Positions 10,901 through 24,150 of a DNA stretch of 64,000 bases are shown here, piece by piece. Below the pieces are notes generated by a model that saw only the letters and a program-made list of their open reading frames with translations, searched no databases and was not told where the DNA came from. The DNA lies in the NCBI GenBank assembly GCA_903813345.2, contig CAIIXF020000006.1, forward strand, positions 20,841,936 to 20,905,935, in the 5' to 3' direction. The number at the start of each line of letters is the position of its first letter. The stretch's first letter is position 1. The position numbers and the translations under genes are program-made. The stretch is from Owenia fusiformis (Eukaryota; Annelida; Polychaeta; Sabellida; Oweniidae).

Positions 10901-13900
10901 ATTATTATGGTAGAGAAGCATCAAAATATAAGAGGTTACAGACTTTATGAGCCAATTTACAAGCAATCCAACATATACAAATGTCATTTGTGTGCAATAT
11001 GAATATATTTTTCTAAATATTATTGCACCATATTATTTAGATTTCTTATATTTCAGGTTTAACTGCTTGCCTTTGAAGCAGTGTAACAGACTGTACATGA
11101 AACCCTGACAGTATAAGGGAATAAAATGGGGGCACATACCTACCAACTATGAACAAGATTGCTTCATTATTTTCTTAATTAGATATATTTGTGCAAAACT
11201 TTTTGAACAAGCCTTGTTTACATGATACATTGTTTTTTCTTAAATTGCATGACATGACAACAGTTGTTTTGAAAAGGATGTGGCAAATATATTTAATGCC
11301 ATTGCCTATGTCTAATTTGTTTTGATGTCTCCGAAGAAAGAATAAATATGCTCATAAAATCAGTAATATAAAAGTGCATTAATATTTTGTGAAATTGAAT
11401 CATACCTGATGCTTACCATTTTGTTTTAGGTTCAGATCAAGAAGCACACTAAGGAGATGGGCAAGTTCAGTTCAGTTACCATATCAACAGTAGAGGCAGA
11501 AGAAGAAGAACTTGAAGCTGTAAGTTTTTAAGTTTTACTTTAAAGTGTCTCACATATTCGATCAAAATTTGCCATGCAAACATGTTAGTCTACTTTACTG
11601 ACCCCCCTTGCTGTAACAAGGAACCCAAAACACTTTAAAACGTAAACATAAACCAATTAGTCACTTCACTATGGAAGTGGGGGTGTTAGCAAATGTATAT
11701 TAGGCCATAAGAAGTAGATTCTTTGTTTTGCGTCCTGGCAAAATCCAAATCATGCAAGGGTACAAGGAAAACAAACACAAACTCAAGAAAAAAACACAAA
11801 CTTGTTTGCTGAGAAATATATACATTTTAGGGGCATAAAAAAGGATGACATCCCAATTTGCAGTGATTACAAACACATATCTATACATTTTATACAATAT
11901 ATAAAAATATAGCTATTATTCAAGGGTAAAAAATAAGAAAAAACACAATGTATGTCAAATAATTATAACACTGTCAATTTTGACGCACATCAAATTATCC
12001 GCCATTTCATCTGATTCTGAAATGCGATGGTACTTTCAGACCCTTGTGATTGCTATTTGGATGTGTTTTTTTTCTGATTTACTCAAAATCGTGCAAGCAA
12101 GGGGACGCAAAACAGAGGATCTACTTCTTATGGCCTTAGCAGAATACGCTGTGTGCATGGACTAACACAATATCAGTGGTCATTTACTGTGTCAACTTAG
12201 TAACCCTTGCATATCGTGCTCACTCAAGTATTGAATAATTTTTTATGATCTAAATGTTTGTGGTTTATAAAAAAAGTGATATATTTTAGTTAGAAATACA
12301 TTAATTAATATATTCATTCAAACAGCACTAGAATGCGGGAAGAAAGAGCAATGGTGACAAAATGTAGACAGAATTTTCCGTAAGGGTTTCAAACCTTTCT
12401 GGACACAATCATACATGTATATAGTGTACTGTTATTTTTAGTGCTGTATTTATAGATATAATTTCACGTATTAAAATCATATTTTCCAGCAATGACTTCA
12501 AATCCGGAACCACACCCATATCACATTTTCTTCAATAACTCCAAACATGTGTAAACATTGACCATGTGCATATAAATTCAGATTTCACGAGCTCTTTCAT
12601 ATTCGAGTACCTCATACACCCCTGCATGGATTTGAGTTGGATTCGCCTTTTATACGTGGTAAAGATTGCGAGAATCTTTAAAGCATTTTGAAATTATTTA
12701 TCAAACAATTGTTAATACACAAGGGTTATGTACTGGGAGGTTTTGGATTTAGGGTTTATCCAGAGGGATGCATATTAGATACTATCCAGAGGGATAAACC
12801 CCATTTCCAAACTGCTTTATCCCATACCCAGTAGTTTTTTTTAAAATCTAAAAAACTTTTTCAACATTTTTCAATTAATTTTCAATTTTTTTTCAAAATT
12901 TTTTCAAATATTTTCAAATTCTTTTTTCAATTACCGAAACTCGGAAGATATGCTGTGGTTGGGAGATATAAAGAAAGAAGGGATTTGATATGGGGGATAT
13001 CACAAGGATGATATCAATATTTCCTGAGGTGAATAACGACCTTAAATCAGGGTCAAGAGCAATATCTACCTAAGGTCCTCTGTAAATGAAAGAAAAAATG
13101 TTTGACTAATCCTCTTCCTCTTCTTCATCTTCATTCTCTTCTCCTCTGGATCGTTTTGGTTTATTGATGATTCCTGGGCCATAATCATTATGGTCCTGCT
13201 TCGAGATACACATCTCCTTGAAGCTTGAGTTGGATGCCATTTTGAATCCACCCTTCCATGTGGAGTATTCTGGTGCTTTGGTAAATCAGGAGCCAAGGCA
13301 TTGACCTCTTTCTCCATACATCCAGCGAGTCCATCAAACATTGTGCTTCAATCGACTAGTACAACAATAGCATAAAGGTCCTTGCGGATGTCCACGTTAC
13401 ATTTTATAATGCTGTCATTAGTGAGCTTGTGGATGCTAACACTTTCTTTTCCGATAAAAGGATGAGTCTGGGAATGAGTCTGGGTATCGACTTAGAAAAT
13501 ATTGAAAATTGTAATGTCTGAAAAACCAACTCAATTACACATATTATTAAACTTCAATATCTTATCCTTCTTCTGAGATTACAAAAATATTAATTTGTAT
13601 CACAATTGATGAAGAATATTGGCATCAAAGACAGTGCATATCACTTTGTCAGAATTGAAAAAAAAATCAATGGCAAATATTAAATGAATTAATTATGCAA
13701 AAAGTTTGAAACTTATCTTCCAAAACATTGGTTACTTTCTTTGTATAGGCATTGAATGGTATTTCTGGATAAGTGAATTGGTGTTTATCTGGGTAATCAA
13801 GGGATTATAGTCACTCAAAGTTACTGAGCATCCAGTTTTGAGACTTCAATTGTGTTGGTGAAGTTACACATATTCCAGTCAAATTCATGCTGAGCACAAC

Positions 13901-14919
13901 ATTCCGGTTTCAATTTTATAATCTCTATACATGACCCTGGTGATGAAGAGTCAGAATCAATCAAAAAACCTAAACCGGAAAACTGTGCTCATTGTGAAAA
14001 CTAAAAGTGAAGCAACTTTTTTTCTGATATTTCTCATATCAAATGGCAACCATCTTGTTTTTCCCCCTTCAAATTAAACTGGCGGGAAATTCAAAAATTT
14101 GGAAAAATTTTAATCCTTAAATATATTTTTCAAAAATATGATTTTCTCTTTAATTCTTCATGGGTCTTAAGTTATTTCTTCTTTGTATGTCATACATGTT
14201 GCCATTGGTGTTTTTTTCTATGATAATGACTATTTTTTTGTTTGTTAAGATACTTATTCTGACTCTCAGTAGGGGGTTAATTATGCATCAAAACTTGTGA
14301 AAAAGTAAATATACTTATCAAATATAACTAGGTCAGTAATAAAAACCATATTTCACATACATTTGACTGAGGGACCAAAAGGGCATATACCCAGACACAT
14401 CCTTTGGCTGGAACAGTATCTCTGGACATTTGAATCTCTCGGCTGCGATCCTGATTGTCTGGCCATCAGGTAACTCATATTGCCTCTCATGATCATCATC
14501 AGTCTCGGCCCTCTTCAGCTCATCATCATAGTTCATTGCAACAAAGCAAAGTTTTTCTTTGATATCACGAACAATTTCGATTTGATCTCAGAGTACCCTT
14601 GCCCTCCTATGATCTTTAACATGTTCTTAGTAAGGTCTTTACCAGCCAGATCCAGACGCAATATAGCATAAGGGAGAGCATATCCTTCATAGATTGGTAC
14701 AGTGTGGGTAACATCCAGCCAGCATCCAAAACAATTCCAGTTGTACGCCTAGAAGTGTGTAGAGAGAGCACAGCCTGGATAGCAACATACATAGCTGGTG
14801 AATTGAAGGTCTCGAACATGATCTCTGCCATCTTTTCAAGCTTGGCTTTAGGGTTGAGTGGAGCCTCGGTGAGGAGAACTGGATGCTCTTCTGAGGCTAC
14901 ACTGAGTTCATTGTAGAAG

Positions 14920-14955
<36 letters not shown>

Positions 14956-17900
14956 GTGATGATACCATGCTCAATGGGGTACTCTAGGTTGAGGATACCT
15001 CTCTTGGACTGGGCCTCAGCACCTACATAGAAGTCTCTTCCCGTCTCATCTTTCTCATCATGTAGTTCTTTTCAGGAAACCATCAAATAAGGCCATTTTC
15101 TGCAGTTATTCAGATTTACAACTACTCGTTGTGACATTGATAACATATTCAAATTATAGTCAGATTCACTTGATTAATGTAGATTTGTTTCCAAAAAATG
15201 AGCGTTTAATGGACAACTCTTTGAGACCTTTTCATATATCTCAGTTACATGTAGTTGTAAGTGAAGCAGGAAGTGCACATGTGTACAGTTACACCATGCC
15301 TTCTTGTATTTTCAAAGCATCAGTTATGTTAAGTTTGATGCCTTGCTTTGAAATAACAGGATAGAATAGCATCAAAATACAAGATAGACTAAACTCGTAT
15401 TCGCGAATGCAACTAACACCTGTTGGCTACCAGATTAATCTACAATATGAACTACTCATTGGAATAGTGACAGTCACTATTCATATTTGAATGAGTTACC
15501 CATAAAATAGTAGGTTAATTTGGTAGCCGACAGGCGTTAGTTGCATTCACGAATACAAGCAAAGAGGTTGTATACAGTCAAACTACAAATAATCCAAAAT
15601 CACTAGTATTCAAAAGATAAAACTGCACTCAGTTGTCCCTTGATTTTGAATTTTGCAAAAAAATATTCATAAGTGAAGCAGATTGTGCATGATATACCAC
15701 TGTTAGATTCCTAGCAAAAGAGGCATAACAACTGAGCAAAATGGAGACGCCAAGTCCTATATCTGATTGATACACATTTAGTATACTTAAAGTGTTTGCT
15801 AATGTATTTCAGAAAGAGATAGCTGATTCATATGCATCCAACGCTGCAGTGATACAGAAACAAATGCTCAGGAAAGGACTTGGGAAGAGAAAGGCTTTAG
15901 AACAGGTGAATTGGTTTTTATGTCACCAAAAAGTGGTGACATATTGTTATGGTCTCCGTTTTTTTGCGACGGCGGTTGGTGGTTGGCGTCCGGCGGTTGG
16001 CGTCCGGCGGTTGGCGTCTGTAACAATTTCTTACAACTTCCTATAACTTAACAAATACTGTTTAGACTGACTTCAATTTTTTTCTAAATCATCTACATGT
16101 TCTCAGAAGTTCAAATCTGACTTTAGATTTGACATTTGACCTTCAATGACCTTCTCAAGGTCAAAAAGGTCTTTTTTCAACTTGCTTCACATTGACTAAA
16201 TTTTTTTTCAAAATCATCTACATGTTCTCAGAAATTCAAATCTGACTTTAGATTTGACATTTCACCTTCAAATCTGACTTTGGATTTGACATTTGACCTT
16301 CAATGACCTTTTCAAGGTCAAAAAAGGTCAAAAAGGTCTGTTTTCAACTTGCTTCAAATTGACTAAATTTTCAAAATCATCTACGTGTTCTCAGAAATTC
16401 AAATCTGACTTAAGATTTGACTTAAGATTTGACATTTGACCTTCAATGACCTTCTCAAGGTCAAAAAAGGTCAAAAAGGTCTGTTTTCAACTTGCTTCAA
16501 ATTGACTAAAAAAATTTTTCAAAATCATCTACGTGTTCTCAGAAATTCAAATCTGACTTTAGATTTCACTTAAGATTTGACATTTGACCTTCAATGACCT
16601 TCTCAAAGTCAAAAAAGGTCAAAAAGGTCTTTTTTCAACTTGCTTCAAATTGACAAAAAAATTTTTTCAAAATCATCTACATGTTCTCAGAAATTCAAAT
16701 CTGACTTTAGATTTGACATTTGACCTTCAATGACCTTCTCAAGGTCAAAAAAGGTCAAAAAGGTCTGTTTTCAACTTGCTTCAAATTGACTAATTTTTTT
16801 TTTCAAAATCATCTACGTGTTCTCAGAAATTCAAATCTGACTTAAGATTTGACTTAAGATTTGACATTTGACCTTCAATGACCTTCTCAAGGTCAAAAAA
16901 GGTCTGTTTTCAACTTGCTTCAAATTGACAAAAAAAATTTCAAAATCATCTACGTGTTCTCAGAAATTCAAATCTGACTTTAGATTTGACTTAAGATTTG
17001 ACATTTGACCTTCAATGACCTTCTCAAAGTCAAAAAAGGTCAAAAAGGTCTTTTTTCAACTTGCTTCAAATTGACTAAATTTTTTTTCAAAATCATCTAC
17101 ATGTTCTCAGAAATTCAAATCTGACTTTAGATTTGACATTTGGCCTTCAATGACCTTCTCAATGTCAAAAAAGGTCAAAAAGGTATTTTTTCATCTTGCT
17201 TCAAATTGACTAAATTTTTTTTCAAAATCATCTACATGTTCTCAGAAATTCAAATATGACTTTAGATTTGACATTTGACCTTCAATGACCTTCTCAAGGT
17301 CAAAAAAGGTCAAAAAGGTCTTTTTTCAACTTGCTTCAAATTGACTAATTTTTTTTTTCAAAATCATCTACATGTTCTCAGAAATTCAAATCTGACTTTA
17401 GATTTGACATTTCACCTTTAATGACCTTCTCAAGGTCAAAAAGGTCAAAAAGGTCTGTTTTCAACTTGCTTCAAATTGACCAAATTTTTTTTTCAAAATC
17501 ATCTACATCTTTTCAGAAGTTCAAATTTGACTTTACAAGTTCTCAGAAATTCAAATCTGACTTGAGTTTGAACTCATAATATTGTGAGCAACTAGGTGGT
17601 GACATTTTGTCATGTTAATGCCTTGTCTTTCTTTGTACTGCAAAATACATACATACAGGTGGGAGGTGGGGTTGTTTGAATAAATCCTACACCAGATGGG
17701 CAAGAATACATGCAGATACTCAATGAAGAATGTCATGAAGTGTGAAGGGAATAAATGATGTGCAAGTTTTGAAGAATGTTGAACAGTCCATTGAAGGTGG
17801 ATATATATGAAAAAATAAGTCTTTACTCACCAATAGTTTGAAAATATGATAATATCCATAAATTGGTCGGATTTTTCATCCTAATCTAGCACAAAAATTG

Positions 17901-18171
17901 CTTCAAAATTTAGAGTTGTCTTCAGCGAGCATCTAAAATTGATTTTAATTCAGTTTGCTACAACAGCTTTTTTATTCAGCAGAATATAAGGATGTGATTG
18001 TTGAGATTGGATTCTACTTCCCTATTCTTTGTATCCAATTGCCACTAATTCAATTCAACACTCAATAAAATCCAGTTGTCAACCACAGTCAGTTACAGAA
18101 TGTCCATTGTGTACTTGCAGGCTGAGGAAGCGAAGAAAATGCGAACAAAGGGAACCCTCATTGACAAATAG
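7828..18171 (+). CDS. STEEP1: STEEP1 (STING ER exit protein; CXorf56/UPF0428 family), 5'-partial, six exons
   Basis: Six exons (7828-7942, 8400-8441, 8901-9045, 11430-11519, 15813-15905, 18121-18171) join in one frame with GT..AG borders and give about 177 residues plus stop. The order of motifs matches the vertebrate protein along its length: [52 protein letters not shown], an acidic EAEEEELEA run, ADSYASNA and the end KGTLIDK. A CxxC pair (CKKC) spans the exon 2/3 junction and suggests zinc binding. In vertebrates this protein binds STING and promotes its exit from the ER; that role here is by homology only. Vertebrate members are about 220 aa, so roughly 40 N-terminal codons (with the first cysteines) are missing. 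The first exon seen starts in phase 1, so an upstream exon is required; I could not find it in 1-7827. Introns 3-5 are swollen by mobile elements. Confidence 0.9.
8400..8441 (+). CDS. STEEP1: STEEP1 exon b (42 nt micro-exon)
   Basis: Acceptor tttgtag and donor gtaagt bound a 42 nt exon encoding [14 protein letters not shown], one of the most conserved blocks of the family. Confidence 0.88.
8901..9045 (+). CDS. STEEP1: STEEP1 exon c
   Basis: Acceptor ttattttag and donor gtaaga. It encodes [18 protein letters not shown], then [12 protein letters not shown] and ANIYSQ, completing the CxxC started in the previous exon. Confidence 0.88.
9376..10462. mobile_element. TIR element with ~140 bp internal units, copy 1 (STEEP1 intron 3)
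   Basis: It starts atgtcaccaccaaaaagtg..gacatattgttatggtctcc and ends with the inverse tagtgacat. It holds two to three copies of the unit containing tcagaagttcaaatctgac and tgaccttctcaaggtcaaaa. Interrupted by the insertion 9753-10330. A short remnant of the same 3' end lies at 9103-9150. Confidence 0.65.
9753..10330. mobile_element. 578 bp insertion nested in the intron 3 element
   Basis: Ends tagaggtgtacgcgatag and ctatcgcgtattagtcta are inverted copies (14 of 18 bases). They interrupt the repeat unit exactly between gtcttttttcaa and tcatctacaagttc. Internal inverted ttccgggaac / gttcccggaa at about 9819 and 10038. It is younger than the element it interrupts. Confidence 0.55.
10699..11093. 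mobile_element. 395 bp foldback/mariner-like MITE (STEEP1 intron 3)
   Basis: Ends cagtctgttacactgcttca and its inverse, with TA on both sides (10697-10698, 11094-11095). The arms are about 120 bp long and nearly identical around gcacacaaatgacatttgta, so the transcript would fold into a long hairpin. Confidence 0.7.
11430..11519 (+). CDS. STEEP1: STEEP1 exon d
   Basis: Acceptor ttgttttag and donor gtaagt. It encodes [20 protein letters not shown] followed by an acidic [10 protein letters not shown] stretch, both family hallmarks. Confidence 0.88.
11703..12135. mobile_element. 433 bp Harbinger-like MITE (STEEP1 intron 4)
   Basis: TIRs begin ggccataagaagtagat and continue through gttttgcgtcc. 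The element is bracketed by TTA on both sides (11700-11702, 12136-12138), the usual PIF/Harbinger target. No transposase inside. Confidence 0.7.
12731..12829. repeat. Short inverted repeat around a gagggat motif
   Basis: agggtttatccagagggatg and atccagagggataaacccca are imperfect inverse copies, bordered by tactggg and cccagtag. 12,840-12,930 after it is simple tttttcaa sequence. Confidence 0.4.
13106..15065 (-). pseudogene. Degenerate actin paralogue with acidic C-terminal tail, antisense in STEEP1 intron 4
   Basis: On the minus strand, 15065-14700 reads [52 protein letters not shown] and [10 protein letters not shown], all clear actin. A frameshift follows; 14536-14340 then gives [18 protein letters not shown] and CPEILFQP. 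About 900 noncoding bases follow (14335 can act as a GTATGT donor, 13441 as an acceptor). Then come [20 protein letters not shown], an in-frame TGA, a further frameshift, and [18 protein letters not shown], which aligns to the actin end. Where actin ends, this frame goes on as [19 protein letters not shown] and a TAG at 13106. No exon for residues 1-45 was seen. The stop and two frameshifts argue for a dead gene. A probable intron argues against a processed copy. Confidence 0.85.
15396..15557. repeat. 160 bp hairpin (MITE-like), STEEP1 intron 4
   Basis: 46-base arms (tattcgcgaatgcaactaac.. and its inverse) surround a perfect inner palindrome gaatagtgac/gtcactattc. Confidence 0.7.
15813..15905 (+). 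CDS. STEEP1: STEEP1 exon e
   Basis: Acceptor gtatttcag and donor gtgaat. It encodes [19 protein letters not shown] then [13 protein letters not shown] repeat-bearing TIR element begins only about 15 bases after the donor. Confidence 0.87.
15920..17605. mobile_element. TIR element with an array of ~140 bp units, copy 2 (STEEP1 intron 5)
   Basis: Begins atgtcaccaaaaagtggtga and ends with the inverse tggtgacat. After a cggttggcgtcc repeat, about 11 units of ~140 bp follow, each with tcagaaattcaaatctgact, gacctt(c)aatgaccttctc and aaggtcaaaaaggtct. The array fills almost all of the element. It starts ~15 bases after the STEEP1 exon e donor. Confidence 0.75.
18121..18171 (+). CDS. STEEP1: STEEP1 terminal exon
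   Basis: Acceptor gtacttgcag. It encodes [16 protein letters not shown] and a TAG stop at 18169-18171. The vertebrate protein ends a few residues later, so this copy is slightly shorter at the C-terminus. Confidence 0.85.
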   Translation, partial: AEEAKKMRTKGTLIDK

Positions 18172-18464
18172 AGATGGGATTATGATTTAGAAGTGAATAA
18201 GGACACAAATAAGGCTAGTGTATAAGACTCAAAACTAGCAAAGGTGCTATCAATAGCTATACTGAAACAGAGATTTTCAGTGTCTAATACTAGCTTTACT
18301 GAAATATCAAGGGCTGTGAGAAGGGATGTCTAGGTATATACGAGAGTTGTCAATTGTTGGGAGAGACTCTCAATAGCCAAAGGCCTTGTTTTAAGTGACT
18401 CTTACTTGCTGGTCCTGCGAAAAGACATGCCTTAATGATTTTAGCTATAAGACATGACTGAATG

Positions 18465-18992
18465 CTTCTAGCTATGATTGAATGATTCTAGCTAAAAGAC
18501 ATGACTGAATGATTCTAGCTATAAGACATGACTGAATGATTCTAGCTATAAGACATGACTGAATGATTCTAGCTATAAGACATGACTGAATGATTCTAGC
18601 TATAAGACATGACTGAATGATTCTAGCTATAAGACATGATTGAATGATTCTAGCTATAAGACATGATTGAATGATTCTAGCTATAAGACATGACTGAATG
18701 ATTCTAGCTATAAGACATGACTGAATGATTCTAGCTATAAGACATGACTGAATGATTCTAGCTATAAGACATGACTGATTGATTCTAGCTATAAGACATG
18801 ACTGAATGATTCTAGCTATAAGACATGACTGATTGATTCTAGCTATAAGACATGACTGAATGATTCTAGCTATAAGACATGACTGAATGATTCTAGCTAT
18901 AAGACATGACTGATTGATTCTAGCTATAAGACATGATTGAATGATTCTAGCTATAAGACATGACTGAATGATTCTAGCTATACGACATGACT
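18465..18992. repeat. 27 bp minisatellite just past the STEEP1 stop
   Basis: About 19-20 near-identical copies of gattctagctataagacatg plus actgaat, starting ~300 bases past the stop. They probably lie in the 3' untranslated region. Confidence 0.9.
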
Positions 18993-19203
18993 GAGTTTGT
19001 GCACCAACATCTGTGAAGACTCTGTGGAATGGAGTGCTACCCTAGTTGCTGCTAGTCTTAAACGGGTTGAACTGATAAATGAGTTGCCACATTGAGAACT
19101 GTTAAGATAATAAAGAGAATGTCTCTGGTGTAAAAATGAAAGGAAGAGTAAAAATTCAATGATTACCTTTCCAATAATAAACACCTTTGACAGAAATTAT
19201 TAT

Positions 19204-19330
19204 TAATATATTGGCAAGATTGATGATGTCATTGGTTGTATGCAGCAATCTGCCCATACAAAAATATGATTAACTTATCGCCACTTTTGAGAAAGAACAA
19301 CCAATGATTTCATCAATCTAGCCAATATAT
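19204..19330. repeat. Hairpin with ~35 bp arms
   Basis: aatatattggcaagattgat..cattggttgt and its inverse surround a ~60 base loop; MITE-like. Confidence 0.6.
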
Positions 19331-19756
19331 CATAGCTTCTTTGATGTACCAAAAGGTGGCAGTGTTTATTGGAAAGGTGTTTTGTGTGCTACCCTCACAG
19401 AGATTAAAAACTAATATTGAATGTTATGACATCTTAGAAATGCAAATTAAAATTTTTGTTTATTAAGATGGCTGTTCAGAAAGAATAAAAAAAGACTCAA
19501 ACTTAAAAGTTCTGTATTAATTTAGTTGGTGGATTCACTTGGATTTGTTCTGAACTAATTGACTGACTATGAATATCACATATTAAAAATCAAGATTTTG
19601 AGTTGAAATATTTGTTTTAGTTTTGATAGATGCCTCTGAAGTATGGGTTTTTCACTTGTGATTTTGTTTTATTTTGAAACACATGTATACAAATATGGGT
19701 TGAGTTGCTTTCACGGATTAGGTTCTGTTGGGGACTCTGCATTTCAGGTGCGACTA

Positions 19757-19857
19757 CATTGAATTTAACATGATAAATTGAATTTAACATGATGAATTGA
19801 ATTTAACATGATGAATTGAATTTAACATGATGAAATGAATTTAACATGATGAATTGA
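19757..19857. repeat. 19 bp tandem repeat
   Basis: Five to six copies of attgaatttaacatgatga. Confidence 0.8.
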
Positions 19858-20271
19858 CTCAAAGAAGAGGACATTGAAAATCTTGGATATCTTAAACTTG
19901 CACACTAAGTTCTATTTTAATTTTATTGGTGAATTTGCTTCTTACCTAATTGACCAAAACCATAGACCACCCATTGAGATTTCCAATCCCTTCTCTCAAG
20001 TCCGTGCTATTCACATGTGATTTGTTTTAATTTTAGACATATATGGGAGGAGTTGCTTTCAATGATTATTTTTTCTACTGATTGGCACTCAGAGCTTTTC
20101 AGCTGTCGAAATGTTAAACAAATAAAGTGGATTTTCAAAATAAAGTAATTGAATAAAGTAATTGAATTAGTTAATACAATGGGGAAATTAGTATGACAAC
20201 CAATGTATTCATCTACAACAATGTTGTATATATATTATAATCTTTATTCATCATTATTTATATATTTATAC

Positions 20272-20277
20272 TTTATT
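20272..20277 (-). terminator. Candidate actin poly(A) signal
   Basis: AATAAA on the minus strand about 160 bases past the stop, in AT-rich sequence. A second AATAAA at 20243-20248 is equally possible. Confidence 0.4.
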
Positions 20278-20432
20278 TATTTATATAATTTACTGACTTA
20301 TCAATATATACATACAGTATTTTTTATATTTTCATAACGAATCATAGTCCAGTGTATTAACAACGTCATTAGAAAATAGTAAGGTGGTATTGTCTATTTT
20401 CTGGTTCAAAATTATCAAGTAGTCTCTATTAT

Positions 20433-23466
<3,034 letters not shown>

Positions 23467-23553
23467 TTATTCTAACTAAAAATGAAATAATTAATCTGAT
23501 GTTGGCTCTTCGCTGAGATATTGTGAATGAATAGCTTCACTAGTCTGAATGCA

Positions 23554-23561
23554 TTTATATA
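23554..23561 (-). promoter_or_regulatory. Actin TATA box
   Basis: TATATAAA on the minus strand, about 105 bases upstream of the ATG. It predicts a start near 23,525 and a short leader of about 80 nt. Confidence 0.6.
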
Positions 23562-23610
23562 TACAATTGTTTGGGTCAGTGAGTTCCTAGAAATGAGAGA
23601 CAATGCATGC

Positions 23611-23620
23611 CCATATATGG
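23611..23620 (-). promoter_or_regulatory. CArG box (SRF-type), proximal
   Basis: CCATATATGG, a perfect CC(A/T)6GG consensus, about 50 bp upstream of the actin TATA box. Serum response factor regulates actin genes through such sites in animals. Confidence 0.75.
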
Positions 23621-23630
23621 TGTTGGCAAT

Positions 23631-23640
23631 CCTTATATGG
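23631..23640 (-). promoter_or_regulatory. CArG box (SRF-type), distal
   Basis: CCATATAAGG on the minus strand, a second perfect consensus whose centre lies 20 bp (about two helical turns) from the first. Confidence 0.75.
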
Positions 23641-24150
23641 TAATCAGATAAGTCTTGTTTCTGTCTACATGTAGTTTATATATATTCACCTGCATACTTG
23701 TCTATTTCCTTTACATATAATTAACACTTATCGAGTGTTGTTAAATAGCTTTAAATTCCAGTAAAATTTCTTTACAATTTGATACACAAAATATACTATT
23801 TCTGTCTATCAGTATTATATTTCTTGCTAGTTTCACTGTATGATATATTAATAAGAGAAAAAAGCATGATGCGATGTAATACTTTATGTACAGGGTTATA
23901 ACAGCATTATATAGATGGCTTCATGCTGGTGGGACTATAATAATCTCTCACTTGTTGGCTAGCAAATTAGATTAACCCTTCAGAAGCTGCTGGTTATGAA
24001 CCCCTGCTTTCTCTGCTGATCATATGCATGTGAAACAAAATTATTTTTTTCTCTCATTTACAGGGCGTAGCCAGCAATCGTCAAGGTTTGTGTGATTTTT
24101 GGGGTTTGCATCACTGTTCACCACTGGAAATTTAATAAATTTGCATTGTA

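Larger units (their letters stand above)
18993..20432. other. Spacer between convergent STEEP1 and actin 3' ends
   Basis: AT-rich, with the hairpin and 19 bp repeat listed separately and probably both 3' untranslated regions. No further gene seen. Confidence 0.6.
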
